A stretch of 64,000 bases of DNA, from the NCBI RefSeq assembly GCF_014193255.1, contig NZ_JACHZB010000003.1, forward strand, positions 62,001-126,000, given 5' to 3'. Below are positions 18,729 to 27,868 of this stretch, in pieces; the stretch's first letter is position 1; the number at the start of each line of letters is the position of its first letter. Origin of the DNA: Rhizobium sp. BK196. Its GTDB lineage: Bacteria > Pseudomonadota > Alphaproteobacteria > Rhizobiales > Rhizobiaceae. Under the pieces are notes generated by a model. It was not told the DNA's origin and searched no databases. It saw only the letters and a list, made by a program, of their open reading frames with translations. The translations under genes were made by a program, and so were the position numbers.

Positions 18729-18758
18729 AAAGACGCCCCGGACACCGGAGCGTCTTTT
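18729..18758. terminator. Bidirectional terminator
   Basis: A 13-bp stem (18729-18741 with 18745-18757, one wobble) with an ACA loop has A-rich sequence on the left and T-run on the right, so it can end both the membrane protein transcript (+) and the peroxiredoxin transcript (-). Confidence 0.85.
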
Positions 18759-18781
18759 GAATCGATCACCAAGCCGGCAGA

Positions 18782-19441
18782 TCAGGCAGACGGCTGCTTG
18801 GTCTTTCTCAGATAAGGCAGAACCGTGTCGAAGGAGCCGAAGCGGGCGATCGCGTCTTCATTGGAGACGGCCGCGGTGATGATGACGTCGTCGCCCTGGT
18901 TCCAGTTGGCCGGCGTCGCGACCTGGTGCTTGGCGGTGAGCTGGATGGAATCGATGGCGCGCAGGATCTCGTTGAAATTGCGGCCCGTCGTCATCGGGTA
19001 GGTCAGGATCAGCTTGATCTTCTTGTCCGGGCCGATGACGAAGACCGAGCGCACGGTGGCGTTGTCTGCGGGCGTGCGGCCTTCGGAACTTTCACCGGCA
19101 CCGGCCGGCAGCATGTCATAGAGCTTGGCGACTTTGAGGTCCTTGTCGCCGATCAGCGGATATTCGACGTCAAAGCCGGTTGCCGTCTTGATGTCGTTCT
19201 TCCACTTGCCGTGGCTTTCGACCGGATCGACGGAAATGCCGATGATCTTGACGCCGCGCTTCTTGAACTCCCCTTCGAGGCCAGCCATGGTGCCGAGCTC
19301 GGTCGTGCAGACCGGTGTGAAATTCTTCGGATGGGAGAAGAGAACCGCCCAGCCGTTGCCGATCCAGTCATGGAACTGAACCGGCCCCTGGGTGGTGTCG
19401 GCGGTGAAATCGGGAGCAATATCGTTGATACGTAGACTCAT
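18782..19441 (-). CDS. 1-Cys peroxiredoxin (Prx6-type)
   Basis: This 219-residue thiol peroxidase reduces hydrogen peroxide and organic peroxides. The peroxidatic cysteine is C45 in NFTPVCTTELG, the Prx6 form of the motif. The long C-terminal domain (HQVATPANWNQGDDVIITAAV) is typical of 1-Cys enzymes, and no resolving cysteine pattern is seen. Start and length are normal. The gene stands alone with a strong terminator; no specific regulatory site was recognised upstream. Confidence 0.92.
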   Translation of the reverse strand: MSLRINDIAPDFTADTTQGPVQFHDWIGNGWAVLFSHPKNFTPVCTTELGTMAGLEGEFKKRGVKIIGISVDPVESHGKWKNDIKTATGFDVEYPLIGDKDLKVAKLYDMLPAGAGESSEGRTPADNATVRSVFVIGPDKKIKLILTYPMTTGRNFNEILRAIDSIQLTAKHQVATPANWNQGDDVIITAAVSNEDAIARFGSFDTVLPYLRKTKQPSA

Positions 19442-19653
19442 GGTCGGCCCTCCAATTGCGGATCGTTAAATCTGGACACTCGCAGGCGTTTCTGCGTGCT
19501 GATGACTATCTACAGACCTGAGCCAAGCGCGGTCAAACCAAAGCCTTCCCCGAAAGAGGCAACGGCGGAATATTTATTTCCAGTGCGCAAAGATGGCCTG
19601 ACATCGGACTAAGATATTATGCGCGCAAAAAGGCAGCGGCACGCGCGCAAATC

Positions 19654-19663
19654 GATGCTTTTC
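19654..19663. promoter_or_regulatory. Shared promoter element GATGCTTTTC (creatininase side)
   Basis: The 10-mer GATGCTTTTC, here inside ATGC-N5-GCAT, lies 56 bases before the creatininase-family start and recurs at 21561-21570 before the ABC transporter operon. A common regulator, probably the LysR protein encoded between the two, is an inference. Confidence 0.4.
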
Positions 19664-19718
19664 GCATGTCGCGTTATTCCCTACTCACTATCGAAGAATG
19701 ACAACGAGGGAAGCAGCA

Positions 19719-20516
19719 ATGGCAACACCATTCTACTGGAATGAACTGAACACTTATGATTTTGCCGCTCTCTCTGCCGACACGACCATTGCTATCCTGC
19801 CGATCGCTTCGACAGAGCAACACGGACCGCATCTGCCCATAGCAACCGATGTGGCGATCGCCAACGGCATGCTGGCGGAACTGCGCCGGCAACGGCCCGA
19901 CGACCTCGATATCCTCGTCCTGCCGACCCAGGAAATCGGCAAGGCGAATGAGCACGTCTACGGTCCAGGCACGCTTTCCCTCGGCGCCGAGCTGCTGATC
20001 CTCGTCTGGACGGCGATCGGCGCGAAGGTGGCGGAGGCTGGTGTGTGCAAGCTCGTTATCGTCAATTCGCATGGCGGCAATGTCGATATCATGAGCATCG
20101 TCGCCCGTGAGCTGCGCGTGCGTTACCAGATGGCCGTGATTTCCACCCAATGGGGACGGTTCGGCAATCCTGACGGTATGATCAGCGAGCACGAGACACG
20201 TTACGGCATTCATGGCGGCGAGGTGGAGACATCGCTGATGCTGCATTTCCGGCCGGAACTGGTGCGGATGGAGAAGGCTGAGAATTTCGTTTCGAAGGCC
20301 GAATGGATGCGCGAGCAATCGCAGTATATCCAGCCGCTGCCACCGCATTCGCTGGCCTGGATCGCCCACGATCTCAATCCGAACGGCGTTGTCGGCGACG
20401 CCTCAAAGGGTACGGCCGAAAAGGGCGAGGCAATCTGCCGCCATCAGGTGAAGGGTTTTATCGAGCTACTTCATGACCTGAAGCGCTATCCGCTCTCCAA
20501 TCTTTATTCGCAATAG
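19719..20516 (+). CDS. Creatininase-family amidohydrolase
   Basis: The 265-residue product shows the metal-binding motifs of the creatininase superfamily: ASTEQHGPHLPIATD near the N-terminus, VNSHGGN, and GIHGGEVETS. These enzymes open cyclic amides (creatinine, formamides, lactams). Start: the ATG at 19719 follows GAGGGAAG; an upstream in-frame ATG is not supported. The stop codon abuts the stop of the convergent LysR gene, and its promoter shares an element with the nearby ABC operon. I infer a role in the same catabolic pathway. Substrate unknown; true creatininase activity is unlikely to be assignable from sequence. Confidence 0.85.
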   Translation: MATPFYWNELNTYDFAALSADTTIAILPIASTEQHGPHLPIATDVAIANGMLAELRRQRPDDLDILVLPTQEIGKANEHVYGPGTLSLGAELLILVWTAIGAKVAEAGVCKLVIVNSHGGNVDIMSIVARELRVRYQMAVISTQWGRFGNPDGMISEHETRYGIHGGEVETSLMLHFRPELVRMEKAENFVSKAEWMREQSQYIQPLPPHSLAWIAHDLNPNGVVGDASKGTAEKGEAICRHQVKGFIELLHDLKRYPLSNLYSQ

Positions 20517-21467
20517 TCAGGCGACGACAGGCCGCTCAAGCGGGATGTGTCCCTTGGCTTGCAGTTCCTGCACGAGGCCGGCAAGCTCGGCTAGCAAGTA
20601 TTCGACGAAGAGGCTGGTGGCTGAATCGAGCGGCGCACGGGCGCGGGCGAAGAGTTTCATCGGCTGATGGCGGCTGTGCGGCTCGGCAATCGGGCGAAAA
20701 ACCAGCTCGCCCTGGCGGCATTCGGTGATGACATCGAGCGGGTTCAGCATCGAGAGCCCTGCCCCGCATTTGACCAGTTTCTTCAGCATTTCCGAAGCGT
20801 TTGTCTCCAGAACCGGCTCGACAGGGATATCGAGCCTCGCCATTGCGAGGTTGATGACTTCGCGCAGGCTGGTGCCCTGCTGCGCAAGCACCAGCCGCTC
20901 CTGTACGACATCGGCAAGGCTGATCGGTCCGGGTCCGATCAGGGGATGGCCGGGCGGCAGGATGACACCGATCGGGATATCGAAATTGCCGAGCGTGCGG
21001 ATGCCGGGCGTGGCTGGGATATTGAAGCCGAGGCCGATATCCACCTCACCTGACAGCACCGGATTGACCGTCATCGTGCCGGCATCGTTGCGCAGGTGGA
21101 TGAAAACGCGTGGATGCTCCGACTGGAACCGAGCGATGATTTCCGGCAACGGCCCAGCGGCGAGGCCGACCGTCGTTACCAGCCGCACCTTCCCGGCCTG
21201 CTGCATTTTCAGGCTCCTGATGCGCCCCTCCAACCGCTCGTAATTCTTCAGAACCTCGCGAATATGCTCGATGCAGAGTTCGCCCGCGGCCGTCAGACGG
21301 AGGCCGCGCGGCAGGCGCTCGAAGAGCGGTGCGCCCATTTCCTCTTCGAGTGCCAGTATCTGCCGGTTGATCGCCGAAGAAGCGACGTTGAGACGCGCGG
21401 CAGCCTTCCGGATCGAGCCGGTGCGGGCGATCTCGTTGATGTACAGAAGCTTTCTGGAGTGCAGCAT
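20517..21467 (-). CDS. LysR-family transcriptional regulator
   Basis: The 316-residue product has an N-terminal winged helix (YINEIARTGSIRKAAARLNVASSAINRQILALEEEMG) and a periplasmic-binding-like effector domain. It is divergent from the ABC transporter/amidohydrolase operon, and its stop directly abuts that of the creatininase gene. A typical T-N11-A LysR box lies between it and the operon. It is very likely the local regulator, sensing the transported substrate or a pathway intermediate. Confidence 0.9.
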   Translation of the reverse strand: MLHSRKLLYINEIARTGSIRKAAARLNVASSAINRQILALEEEMGAPLFERLPRGLRLTAAGELCIEHIREVLKNYERLEGRIRSLKMQQAGKVRLVTTVGLAAGPLPEIIARFQSEHPRVFIHLRNDAGTMTVNPVLSGEVDIGLGFNIPATPGIRTLGNFDIPIGVILPPGHPLIGPGPISLADVVQERLVLAQQGTSLREVINLAMARLDIPVEPVLETNASEMLKKLVKCGAGLSMLNPLDVITECRQGELVFRPIAEPHSRHQPMKLFARARAPLDSATSLFVEYLLAELAGLVQELQAKGHIPLERPVVA

Positions 21468-21527
21468 CGAGACCTCATTGCATCGTTTTTAAGCACAGCG
21501 CCCAAATTAGGCACAGACATCAGGTGA

Positions 21528-21544
21528 GATGCCAAAAAGGCATC
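21528..21544. promoter_or_regulatory. LysR box in the divergent promoter region
   Basis: The perfect palindrome GATGCC-AAAAA-GGCATC contains the T-N11-A core of LysR operators. It sits 61 bases upstream of the LysR start and 107 upstream of the binding-protein start. The 10-mer GATGCTTTTC follows at 21561-21570. Confidence 0.6.
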
Positions 21545-21650
21545 ATTGCGCACGAATTTTGATGCTTTTCAAAGAGCGAAGCAATCGCTCAAATGAAGAA
21601 AATCGGAGGCCGGAAACGAGCTTCCAAGGCACCAGAAGGGGAACGCCGTC

Positions 21651-22667
21651 ATGTCCAACAGATTGAAAACATCAGTATTTTCTGCAGTTCTGGGGCTTGG
21701 CAGCATGCTTGCCGCCACTGCGCCCGGCTATGCGCTCGACAAGGTCAGCTATGGCACCAACTGGCTCGCACAGGCCGAGCATGGCGGCTTCTATCAGGCG
21801 GTCGCCGACGGAACCTATGCAAAATATGGCCTTGACGTTTCCATCGTGCAGGGCGGGCCGAATGCCGCCAACAACGCGCTGCTGATCTCCGGCAAGATCG
21901 ACTTCTATATGGGCGGGCCGCAGGGCGAAATCTCCGCCGTTGAGCAGGGCATTCCGCTCGTCGATGTCGCCGCGATCTTTCAGAAAGACCCGCAGATCCT
22001 GATCGCTCATCCTGACGTCGGCGTCGACAAGTTCGGGGATCTTGCGAAGCTGAAGACCCTTTTCCTCAGCAAGGATGGCTACCTCACTTATTTCGAGTGG
22101 ATGAAGGCAAATTTTCCAGGCTTCAAGGACGAGCAGTACAAGCCCTACAATTTCAACCCAGGCCCGTTTCTTGCCGACAAACAATCCGCCCAGCAGGGCT
22201 ACCTGACTTCGGAACCTTACGAGATCCAGAAGCAGACCGGCTGGGAGCCGAAGGTCTTCCTGCTCGCCGACAACGGCTATTCGCCCTATTCGACGATGAT
22301 CACCACGACCCAGCAGATGGTCGATGCCAAGCCTGAAGTCGTGCAGCGTTTCGTCGATGCCTCGATCGAGGGATGGTACAACTATCTCTACGGCGACAAC
22401 AGCAAGGCCAATGCGCTGATCAAGAAGGACAATCCGGAAATGACGGATGGCCAGATCGCTTATTCGATCGCCAAGATGAAGGAATACGGCATCATCGAAT
22501 CCGGCGAAGGTCTGGACAAGGGCATCGGCTGCATTACCGACGCTCACTACAAGAAGTTCTTCGATGAAATGGTGGCGATCAAGGTCTTCAAGCCTGAGAC
22601 CGACTACACCAAGGCCTTTACGACGAAGTTCGTCTGCAAGGGTACCGGCATGTCTCTGAAGAAATAA
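21651..22667 (+). CDS. ABC transporter substrate-binding protein, NMT1/THI5-like
   Basis: This 338-residue periplasmic protein has a signal peptide (SVFSAVLGLGSMLAATAPGYA) and the NMT1/SsuA-like fold. DKVSYGTNWLAQAEHGGFYQAVADGTYAKYGLDVSIVQGG is the typical start, with GKIDFYMGGPQGEISAVEQG following. Relatives bind hydroxymethylpyrimidine precursors, sulfonates, nitrate or aromatic acids. It is the first gene of a tight operon ending at 27714. The context with a cytosine-deaminase-like enzyme favours a pyrimidine-like or other N-heterocyclic ligand, which is inference. Confidence 0.9.
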   Translation: MSNRLKTSVFSAVLGLGSMLAATAPGYALDKVSYGTNWLAQAEHGGFYQAVADGTYAKYGLDVSIVQGGPNAANNALLISGKIDFYMGGPQGEISAVEQGIPLVDVAAIFQKDPQILIAHPDVGVDKFGDLAKLKTLFLSKDGYLTYFEWMKANFPGFKDEQYKPYNFNPGPFLADKQSAQQGYLTSEPYEIQKQTGWEPKVFLLADNGYSPYSTMITTTQQMVDAKPEVVQRFVDASIEGWYNYLYGDNSKANALIKKDNPEMTDGQIAYSIAKMKEYGIIESGEGLDKGIGCITDAHYKKFFDEMVAIKVFKPETDYTKAFTTKFVCKGTGMSLKK

Positions 22668-22733
22668 GCCTCCCAGGCAGACCCGCCGCCTTTCGGCGGC
22701 GGGCCGCATCCCCTTCGATAAAAGAGCGAGAGA

Positions 22734-23558
22734 ATGTCCCTAGCCGAAACCAAGGCGGCACCTTCGAAGGAAACACGCAAGCGGCCGCTGGTCGTCATGC
22801 AGTCGGTCTCGAAGGTCTTTTCCAGCGGCACGGTCGCGCTGTCGGGCATGTCGCTGACGGTCGAAAGCGGCGAATTCATCAGCCTTCTCGGCCCCTCCGG
22901 CTGCGGTAAATCAACGGCGTTACGCATCATCGCCGGTCTTGGCGACGCCACGTCGGGCAAGATCGACTGGCCGAGTTCGCGCATCAATTCGAAGGGCCTG
23001 CCGGAAGGCGATATCGGCTTCGTCTTCCAGGAGCCGACGCTGATGCCCTGGAAGACGGTTTTCGGCAATGTCTACCTGCCGCTGAAGCTGCGCGGCGTGT
23101 CCCAGGCGGAAGCAAGCAGTCGGATCACGGAAGCGCTCGCAACCGTCGGCCTGCAGGACTTCGCCAATGCCTATCCGCGTGAGCTCTCGGGCGGCATGAA
23201 GATGCGTGTGTCGATCGCCCGCGCCTTGGTGACCAAACCGAAACTGCTGCTGATGGATGAGCCCTTTGCAGCGCTCGACGAAATCACGCGCCAGAAGCTC
23301 AATGACGACGTCCTGCGGCTGTGGAAAGCGACGGGCATTACGGTGATCTTCGTGACGCACTCCGTCTTCGAGTCCGCCTATCTTTCCAACCGCATCGTGG
23401 TGATGAAGGCACGGCCGGGCCGCGTCCATGCGGACTTTCCGCTGACGACCAGTCTGGAACGGGATTCGCATTACCGAACTTCGGAAGAATACCGGCAAGC
23501 CTGTGAAACAGCGTCACGTTCGCTGATCGAGGCCATTGGCGGGGCGGAGGAACACTGA
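22734..23558 (+). CDS. ABC transporter ATP-binding protein
   Basis: The 274-residue ATPase carries Walker A GPSGCGKST, Q-loop VFQEPTLMPW, signature LSGGMKMRVSIARAL, Walker B LLLMDEPFAALDE and the H-loop histidine in VTHSVFE. It belongs to the nitrate/sulfonate/taurine (SsuB/TauB) class. The stop overlaps the permease start by one base, so translation is coupled. It powers uptake with the neighbouring binding protein and permease. Confidence 0.93.
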   Translation: MSLAETKAAPSKETRKRPLVVMQSVSKVFSSGTVALSGMSLTVESGEFISLLGPSGCGKSTALRIIAGLGDATSGKIDWPSSRINSKGLPEGDIGFVFQEPTLMPWKTVFGNVYLPLKLRGVSQAEASSRITEALATVGLQDFANAYPRELSGGMKMRVSIARALVTKPKLLLMDEPFAALDEITRQKLNDDVLRLWKATGITVIFVTHSVFESAYLSNRIVVMKARPGRVHADFPLTTSLERDSHYRTSEEYRQACETASRSLIEAIGGAEEH

Positions 23559-24412
23559 TGAGCGTCGATAGTATCGAAGCGACCGAAGTCGCACCCCTGC
23601 CCCTTCCCAATCCGGTCAATGCCAACAGGCGCGATCTGGCGCTACGCATTGTCGTGCCCTTCCTGGTCATCGGCGTACTCATCGTCATCTGGGAGCTTTA
23701 TGTGGTGCTCTCGGGCGTTCCGCCTTACATCCTGCCTGGTCCCGGCGCAGTCGCTGCGGCTTTCATCAACGACTGGGGGACACTTGCCCCTGCCCTCTGG
23801 GTCACGACCCAGATCACGTTCATCTCACTGATACTGGCGCTGATCGGCGGCGTCGGCTTTGCGATCTTCCTGGTGCAATCGCGCTGGATCGAAATCGCCT
23901 TCTATCCACTCGCGGTCATCCTGCAGGTGACCCCAATCGTAGCGATCTCGCCGCTGATCCTGATCTATGCGCCGTCAACTCAGGTGGCACTTCTGATCTG
24001 CGCCTTCCTCGTCGCCTTCTTCCCGATCCTGTCGAACATGGTGCAAGGCCTGAAGAGCGTCGATCATAATCTCATCAACCTCTTCGAACTCTACGGCGCC
24101 TCGCGCTGGCAGACGCTGATCTATCTGAAGATCCCGGCCGCCCAGCCCTATTTCATGACCGGGCTTCGCATCGGCGGCGGCCTAGCGCTGATTGCCGCCG
24201 TGGTTGCCGAATTCGCCGCAGGTTCGGCGGGTGCCGGTTCCGGCCTCGCCTTCCGTCTGCTGGAATCGCAATATCGCATGAACATTCCCCGCCTTTTTGC
24301 CGCGCTCTTCATGCTGTCCATGCTCGGCGTCGCGATTTTCGCCATTACCTCCTTCATTTCATGGCTCAGTCTGCATCGCTGGCATGAGAGCAGCCTGAAG
24401 CGGGAAAATTGA
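23558..24412 (+). CDS. ABC transporter permease
   Basis: The 284-residue inner-membrane protein has about six hydrophobic segments, beginning LRIVVPFLVIGVLIVIWELY. The cytoplasmic EAA-type loop that contacts the ATPase is visible (ELYGASRWQTLIYLKIPAA). It is of the SsuC/TauC class. Its start overlaps the ATPase stop and its stop overlaps the amidohydrolase start (TGATG at both joints), showing a translationally coupled operon. Confidence 0.92.
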   Translation: MSVDSIEATEVAPLPLPNPVNANRRDLALRIVVPFLVIGVLIVIWELYVVLSGVPPYILPGPGAVAAAFINDWGTLAPALWVTTQITFISLILALIGGVGFAIFLVQSRWIEIAFYPLAVILQVTPIVAISPLILIYAPSTQVALLICAFLVAFFPILSNMVQGLKSVDHNLINLFELYGASRWQTLIYLKIPAAQPYFMTGLRIGGGLALIAAVVAEFAAGSAGAGSGLAFRLLESQYRMNIPRLFAALFMLSMLGVAIFAITSFISWLSLHRWHESSLKREN

Positions 24413-25725
24413 TGACCTATTCCTTCATGTCCCCCCCGAATGCGGGCCGTTTCGTGCTCGCCAACGCAACACTTCCCGCTGTCGCCACCAGCGGCTTCTC
24501 GGCTCCGGCCAATGAAGGCCTTGTCAAGGCGGATATCGTGATTGCCGATGGTCTCATCTCGGCAATCCTGCCCTCCGGAACAGCACCGGCCGAATTTGCC
24601 AAGTCAGACATGCGGGAAGGCATGGTGTGGCCTTGCTTTGCCGATATCCATACACATCTGGACAAGGGCCATATCTGGCCGCGCAAGCCCAACCCCGACG
24701 GAACCTTCATGGGTGCGCTAGAGGCGGTCGGCCGGGACCGCGAGGCAAACTGGTCGGCGGCGGATGTGCGCAAGCGCATGGAATTTTCGCTGCGTTCAGC
24801 CTATGCGCACGGCACTGGGCTTATCCGCACGCATCTGGATTCGCTGGCACCCCAGCACCGTATCTCCTTCGAGGTCTTTGCCGAGATCCGGGAGGAATGG
24901 AGAGACAAGATTGCCTTGCAGGCGGTCGCTCTCTTCCCGCTGGACAACATGGTCGACGAGGCTTTTTTCGCTGATCTCGTTGCTGTCGTAAAGGACAAGG
25001 GTGGGCTGCTTGGCGGTGTCACCAAGATGGGACCAGCACTCGACTGGCAGCTCGATACGCTTTTGCGCGCGGCGGCGGAGAACGGCCTCGATGTCGATCT
25101 GCATGTCGACGAGACCGACGACCCTGGCGCAGAAACATTGAAGGCGATCGCCGAAGCCGTTCTGCGCAACCGGTTCGAAGGCAAGGTGACGGCAGGCCAT
25201 TGCTGCTCGCTGGCGCGGCAGGATGACGATACCGCGCAACGGACGGTCGAACTGGTTCAAAAGGCCAGGGTTTCGGTCATCTCGCTGCCGATGTGCAACA
25301 TGTACCTGCAGGATCGCTATCCCGGCCGCACACCGCGCTGGCGCGGCGTCACTCTGTTCAAGGAACTGGCGGCTGCCGGTGTCGAGACGGCCGTCTCCTC
25401 CGACAATACACGCGACCCCTTCTACGCCTATGGCGATCTCGATCCGGTCGAAGTGTTTCGTGAGGCAGTGCGCATCCTGCATCTCGATCATCCGCTCGAC
25501 ACCGCGGCACGCGTCGTCACGACGTCACCGGCCAAGATTGCCGGCAGGCCGCAGATGAGCCGCATTGCCGTCGGCAGTCCTGCGGATCTCGTGCTCTTCA
25601 GCGCCAGGCGCTGGAGCGAATTCCTTTCCCGTCCGCAGTCTGACCGCGTCGTGCTTCGTCGCGGCAAGGTGATCGACCGCAGCCTGCCGGATTACCGTGA
25701 ACTCGATAGCGTCGTTGGAGCCTAA
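24412..25725 (+). CDS. Cytosine-deaminase-like amidohydrolase
   Basis: The 437-residue product is of the CodA branch of the amidohydrolase superfamily. Metal ligands are visible: ADIHTHLDKGH (H80, H82), HVDETDD (about 226), GHCCSL (about 261) and the aspartate of SSDNTRDPFYAYGD (about 334), the last a cytosine-deaminase-like motif. Relatives deaminate cytosine, isocytosine or other cyclic amidines. The ATG at 24412 overlaps the permease stop, so transporter and enzyme are coupled. It probably acts on the imported compound. The exact substrate cannot be named. Confidence 0.87.
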   Translation: MTYSFMSPPNAGRFVLANATLPAVATSGFSAPANEGLVKADIVIADGLISAILPSGTAPAEFAKSDMREGMVWPCFADIHTHLDKGHIWPRKPNPDGTFMGALEAVGRDREANWSAADVRKRMEFSLRSAYAHGTGLIRTHLDSLAPQHRISFEVFAEIREEWRDKIALQAVALFPLDNMVDEAFFADLVAVVKDKGGLLGGVTKMGPALDWQLDTLLRAAAENGLDVDLHVDETDDPGAETLKAIAEAVLRNRFEGKVTAGHCCSLARQDDDTAQRTVELVQKARVSVISLPMCNMYLQDRYPGRTPRWRGVTLFKELAAAGVETAVSSDNTRDPFYAYGDLDPVEVFREAVRILHLDHPLDTAARVVTTSPAKIAGRPQMSRIAVGSPADLVLFSARRWSEFLSRPQSDRVVLRRGKVIDRSLPDYRELDSVVGA

Positions 25726-25726
25726 C

Positions 25727-27136
25727 ATGGCCGATTATCAGAAGATCAGACAAGAACTCGAAGGTATCGCGATCGAGGACAATCCGGCGCTCGTTCGCCA
25801 GAAGAGCCGGGACTTCTACTGGTATTCGCCGATCCTGAAGGCGCAGCTCGATAATGTGACGGCCGATATCGTCGTCACGCCGAAGAATGAAGCTGAAGTC
25901 ATCCAGACGCTGAAGGTCGCTTTCGCCCATGGGGTGCCCGTCACGCCGCGCGGCGCCGGTACTGGCAATTACGGCCAGGCCATGCCGCTCTCAGGCGGTA
26001 TCGTGCTCAACCTCGCCGCCATGGACAAGATCAAGGAAATCCATCCCGGTCGCGTCATCTGCGAACCCGGCATCGTGATCGCCCAGCTCGACAAGCAGAC
26101 CAAGGCGCATTCCGGCCAGGAGTTGCGCTTCCATCCCTCGACCGCCCAAACGGCGACTGTCGGCGGTTTTATCGCGGGCGGTTCCGGCGGTGTCGGTTCG
26201 ATCACCTGGGGGGGACTGCGCGACCTCGGCAATATCCTGCGCCTGCGTGTCGTGACCATGGAGGCGGAGCCGCGCGTGCTCGACCTGACCGGCTGGGATC
26301 TGCAGAAGGTCAGCCATGCCTACGGCACCAACGGCATCATCACGGAAATCGAGATGCCGCTCGCACCCGCTTATGACTGGGTGGATGTGCTGGTCGGCTA
26401 CGATGACTTCATGGATGCGGTGCGCTTTTCCGATGCGCTGGCGAAGTGCAATGGCATTCTCGTCAAGGAAATCGCCCCGATCGCCGCACCCATCCCGCGT
26501 GAATATTTCACCCGTCACAAGCCCTATATCCGCCAGGGCCAGTCGATCGTCGTGCTGATGATCGCGCCGCATTCCATGGATGCTTTCCTTGCCTTCACGA
26601 CGGCGCAGAAAGGCGAGATCATGTTCCGCTCCGACAAGGTCGAGAGCATGCGCGGCATTCCGCATGCCTACGAGCTTGCGTGGAACCATACGACGCTGCG
26701 GGCGCTCAAGGTCGATCCGAATTTCACCTATCTTCAGGTGCAGTATCCTGGGCCGGACCATGTCGCCAAGGTGAAGAAGATGGTGGAGATTTTCGGCGAT
26801 GAGGTGCCGGGTCATCTCGAATTCATCAAGTTCGACGGACAGATCCAGTGCTCGGGCCTGCCGCTAGTACGCTATACGACAGAGGAGCGGCTGGAAGAGA
26901 TCATCAAGATCCATCAGGATCATGGCTGCCCTATCTTCAACCCGCACCGCTATACGCTCGAAGAGGGCGGCATGAAGCGTACTGACAAGGTGCAGCTCGC
27001 CTTCAAACATGAGACCGACCCGAAGGGACTGCTCAATCCTGGCAAGATGATCGCCTGGGAGAATCCCAATTTCGATTTCGATGCCGGCAAGAACTACCTT
27101 TTCCCGGGCCTTGCCGCCGTCATGGAGGCTTCATGA
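25727..27136 (+). CDS. FAD-linked oxidase (GlcD/VAO-type)
   Basis: The 469-residue product has the FAD-binding PCMH fold: DIVVTPKNEAEVIQTLKVA, PVTPRGAGTGNYGQAMPLSG and GGFIAGGSGGVGSITWGGLRD. The C-terminus (FNPHRYTLEEGGM, then LNPGKMIAW) matches glycolate-oxidase-like or lactate-dehydrogenase-like enzymes. The start at 25727 is one base beyond the amidohydrolase stop, and an earlier in-frame Met inside that gene is unlikely. In this operon it may oxidise a hydroxylated or deaminated intermediate. Electron acceptor and substrate are unknown. Confidence 0.87.
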   Translation: MADYQKIRQELEGIAIEDNPALVRQKSRDFYWYSPILKAQLDNVTADIVVTPKNEAEVIQTLKVAFAHGVPVTPRGAGTGNYGQAMPLSGGIVLNLAAMDKIKEIHPGRVICEPGIVIAQLDKQTKAHSGQELRFHPSTAQTATVGGFIAGGSGGVGSITWGGLRDLGNILRLRVVTMEAEPRVLDLTGWDLQKVSHAYGTNGIITEIEMPLAPAYDWVDVLVGYDDFMDAVRFSDALAKCNGILVKEIAPIAAPIPREYFTRHKPYIRQGQSIVVLMIAPHSMDAFLAFTTAQKGEIMFRSDKVESMRGIPHAYELAWNHTTLRALKVDPNFTYLQVQYPGPDHVAKVKKMVEIFGDEVPGHLEFIKFDGQIQCSGLPLVRYTTEERLEEIIKIHQDHGCPIFNPHRYTLEEGGMKRTDKVQLAFKHETDPKGLLNPGKMIAWENPNFDFDAGKNYLFPGLAAVMEAS

Positions 27137-27714
27137 GGGTTCTCGTCCTCCACTCGCACCCGGTCGAGGAAAGCTATGGCAAAGCGCTCTACAGACAAAC
27201 CCTGGAGAGCCTCGCCAAGGCCGGGCACGATGTGGATGCCTGCGATCTCTATGCGGAGAATTTCGATCCCGTCCTGTCGCAACATGATCGGCTCGTCTAC
27301 CACGACTATCCCGACAATACTTCGCTGGTGAAACCCTATGTCGACAGGCTGAAGCAGGCAGAGGCGCTGGTCATCTGCACACCGGTCTGGAATTTCGGCT
27401 TCCCGGCGATCCTGAAAGGTTATTTCGACCGGGTCTGGCTTCCCGGGGTTTCCTTCGCGCTCGTGAACGGCAAGGTCGAATCCCGCCTGCGGCATATCAA
27501 GAAGCTTGGGGCGGTGCTGACCTATGGCGCGACACCTTTCCGCGCCTTCGTTGCCGGCAATCCGCCGAAGAAGATCGTGAAGCGTGTCTTGCGGGCGCAG
27601 ATCGACCCGTTCAAGCCGGTTACCTTTCTCGCCCATTACGACATGAACAACTGCACCCCGGAGACACGGGCAGCGTTCCTGGCGAAAGTGAAGGACGCGA
27701 TGGAGCGATTCTAA
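27133..27714 (+). CDS. NAD(P)H oxidoreductase, flavodoxin-like (quinone reductase type)
   Basis: The 193-residue product has the flavodoxin-like fold of the KefF/MdaB/NQO group: MRVLVLHSHPVEESYGKALY, ALVICTPVWNFGFPAILKGYFDRVW. These FMN or FAD enzymes reduce quinones or related acceptors with NAD(P)H. The ATG overlaps the stop of the oxidase (ATGA), so they are translationally coupled and may work as an oxidase/reductase pair. It is the last gene of the plus-strand operon. Confidence 0.87.
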   Translation: MRVLVLHSHPVEESYGKALYRQTLESLAKAGHDVDACDLYAENFDPVLSQHDRLVYHDYPDNTSLVKPYVDRLKQAEALVICTPVWNFGFPAILKGYFDRVWLPGVSFALVNGKVESRLRHIKKLGAVLTYGATPFRAFVAGNPPKKIVKRVLRAQIDPFKPVTFLAHYDMNNCTPETRAAFLAKVKDAMERF

Positions 27715-27868
27715 GGGCGGCTTGCATCGTTACACTTAAGGGGCGCACCCGCATGGTCGTCGATCTCTTCGACGCCGATACTGGCCAGCATGCGCGCACC
27801 GCCCAATACGTTGCCGCCACGCCGTTAAGCCGCCCCGTCGTCATCGCCGCGGAGCTTGCGATCAAATC

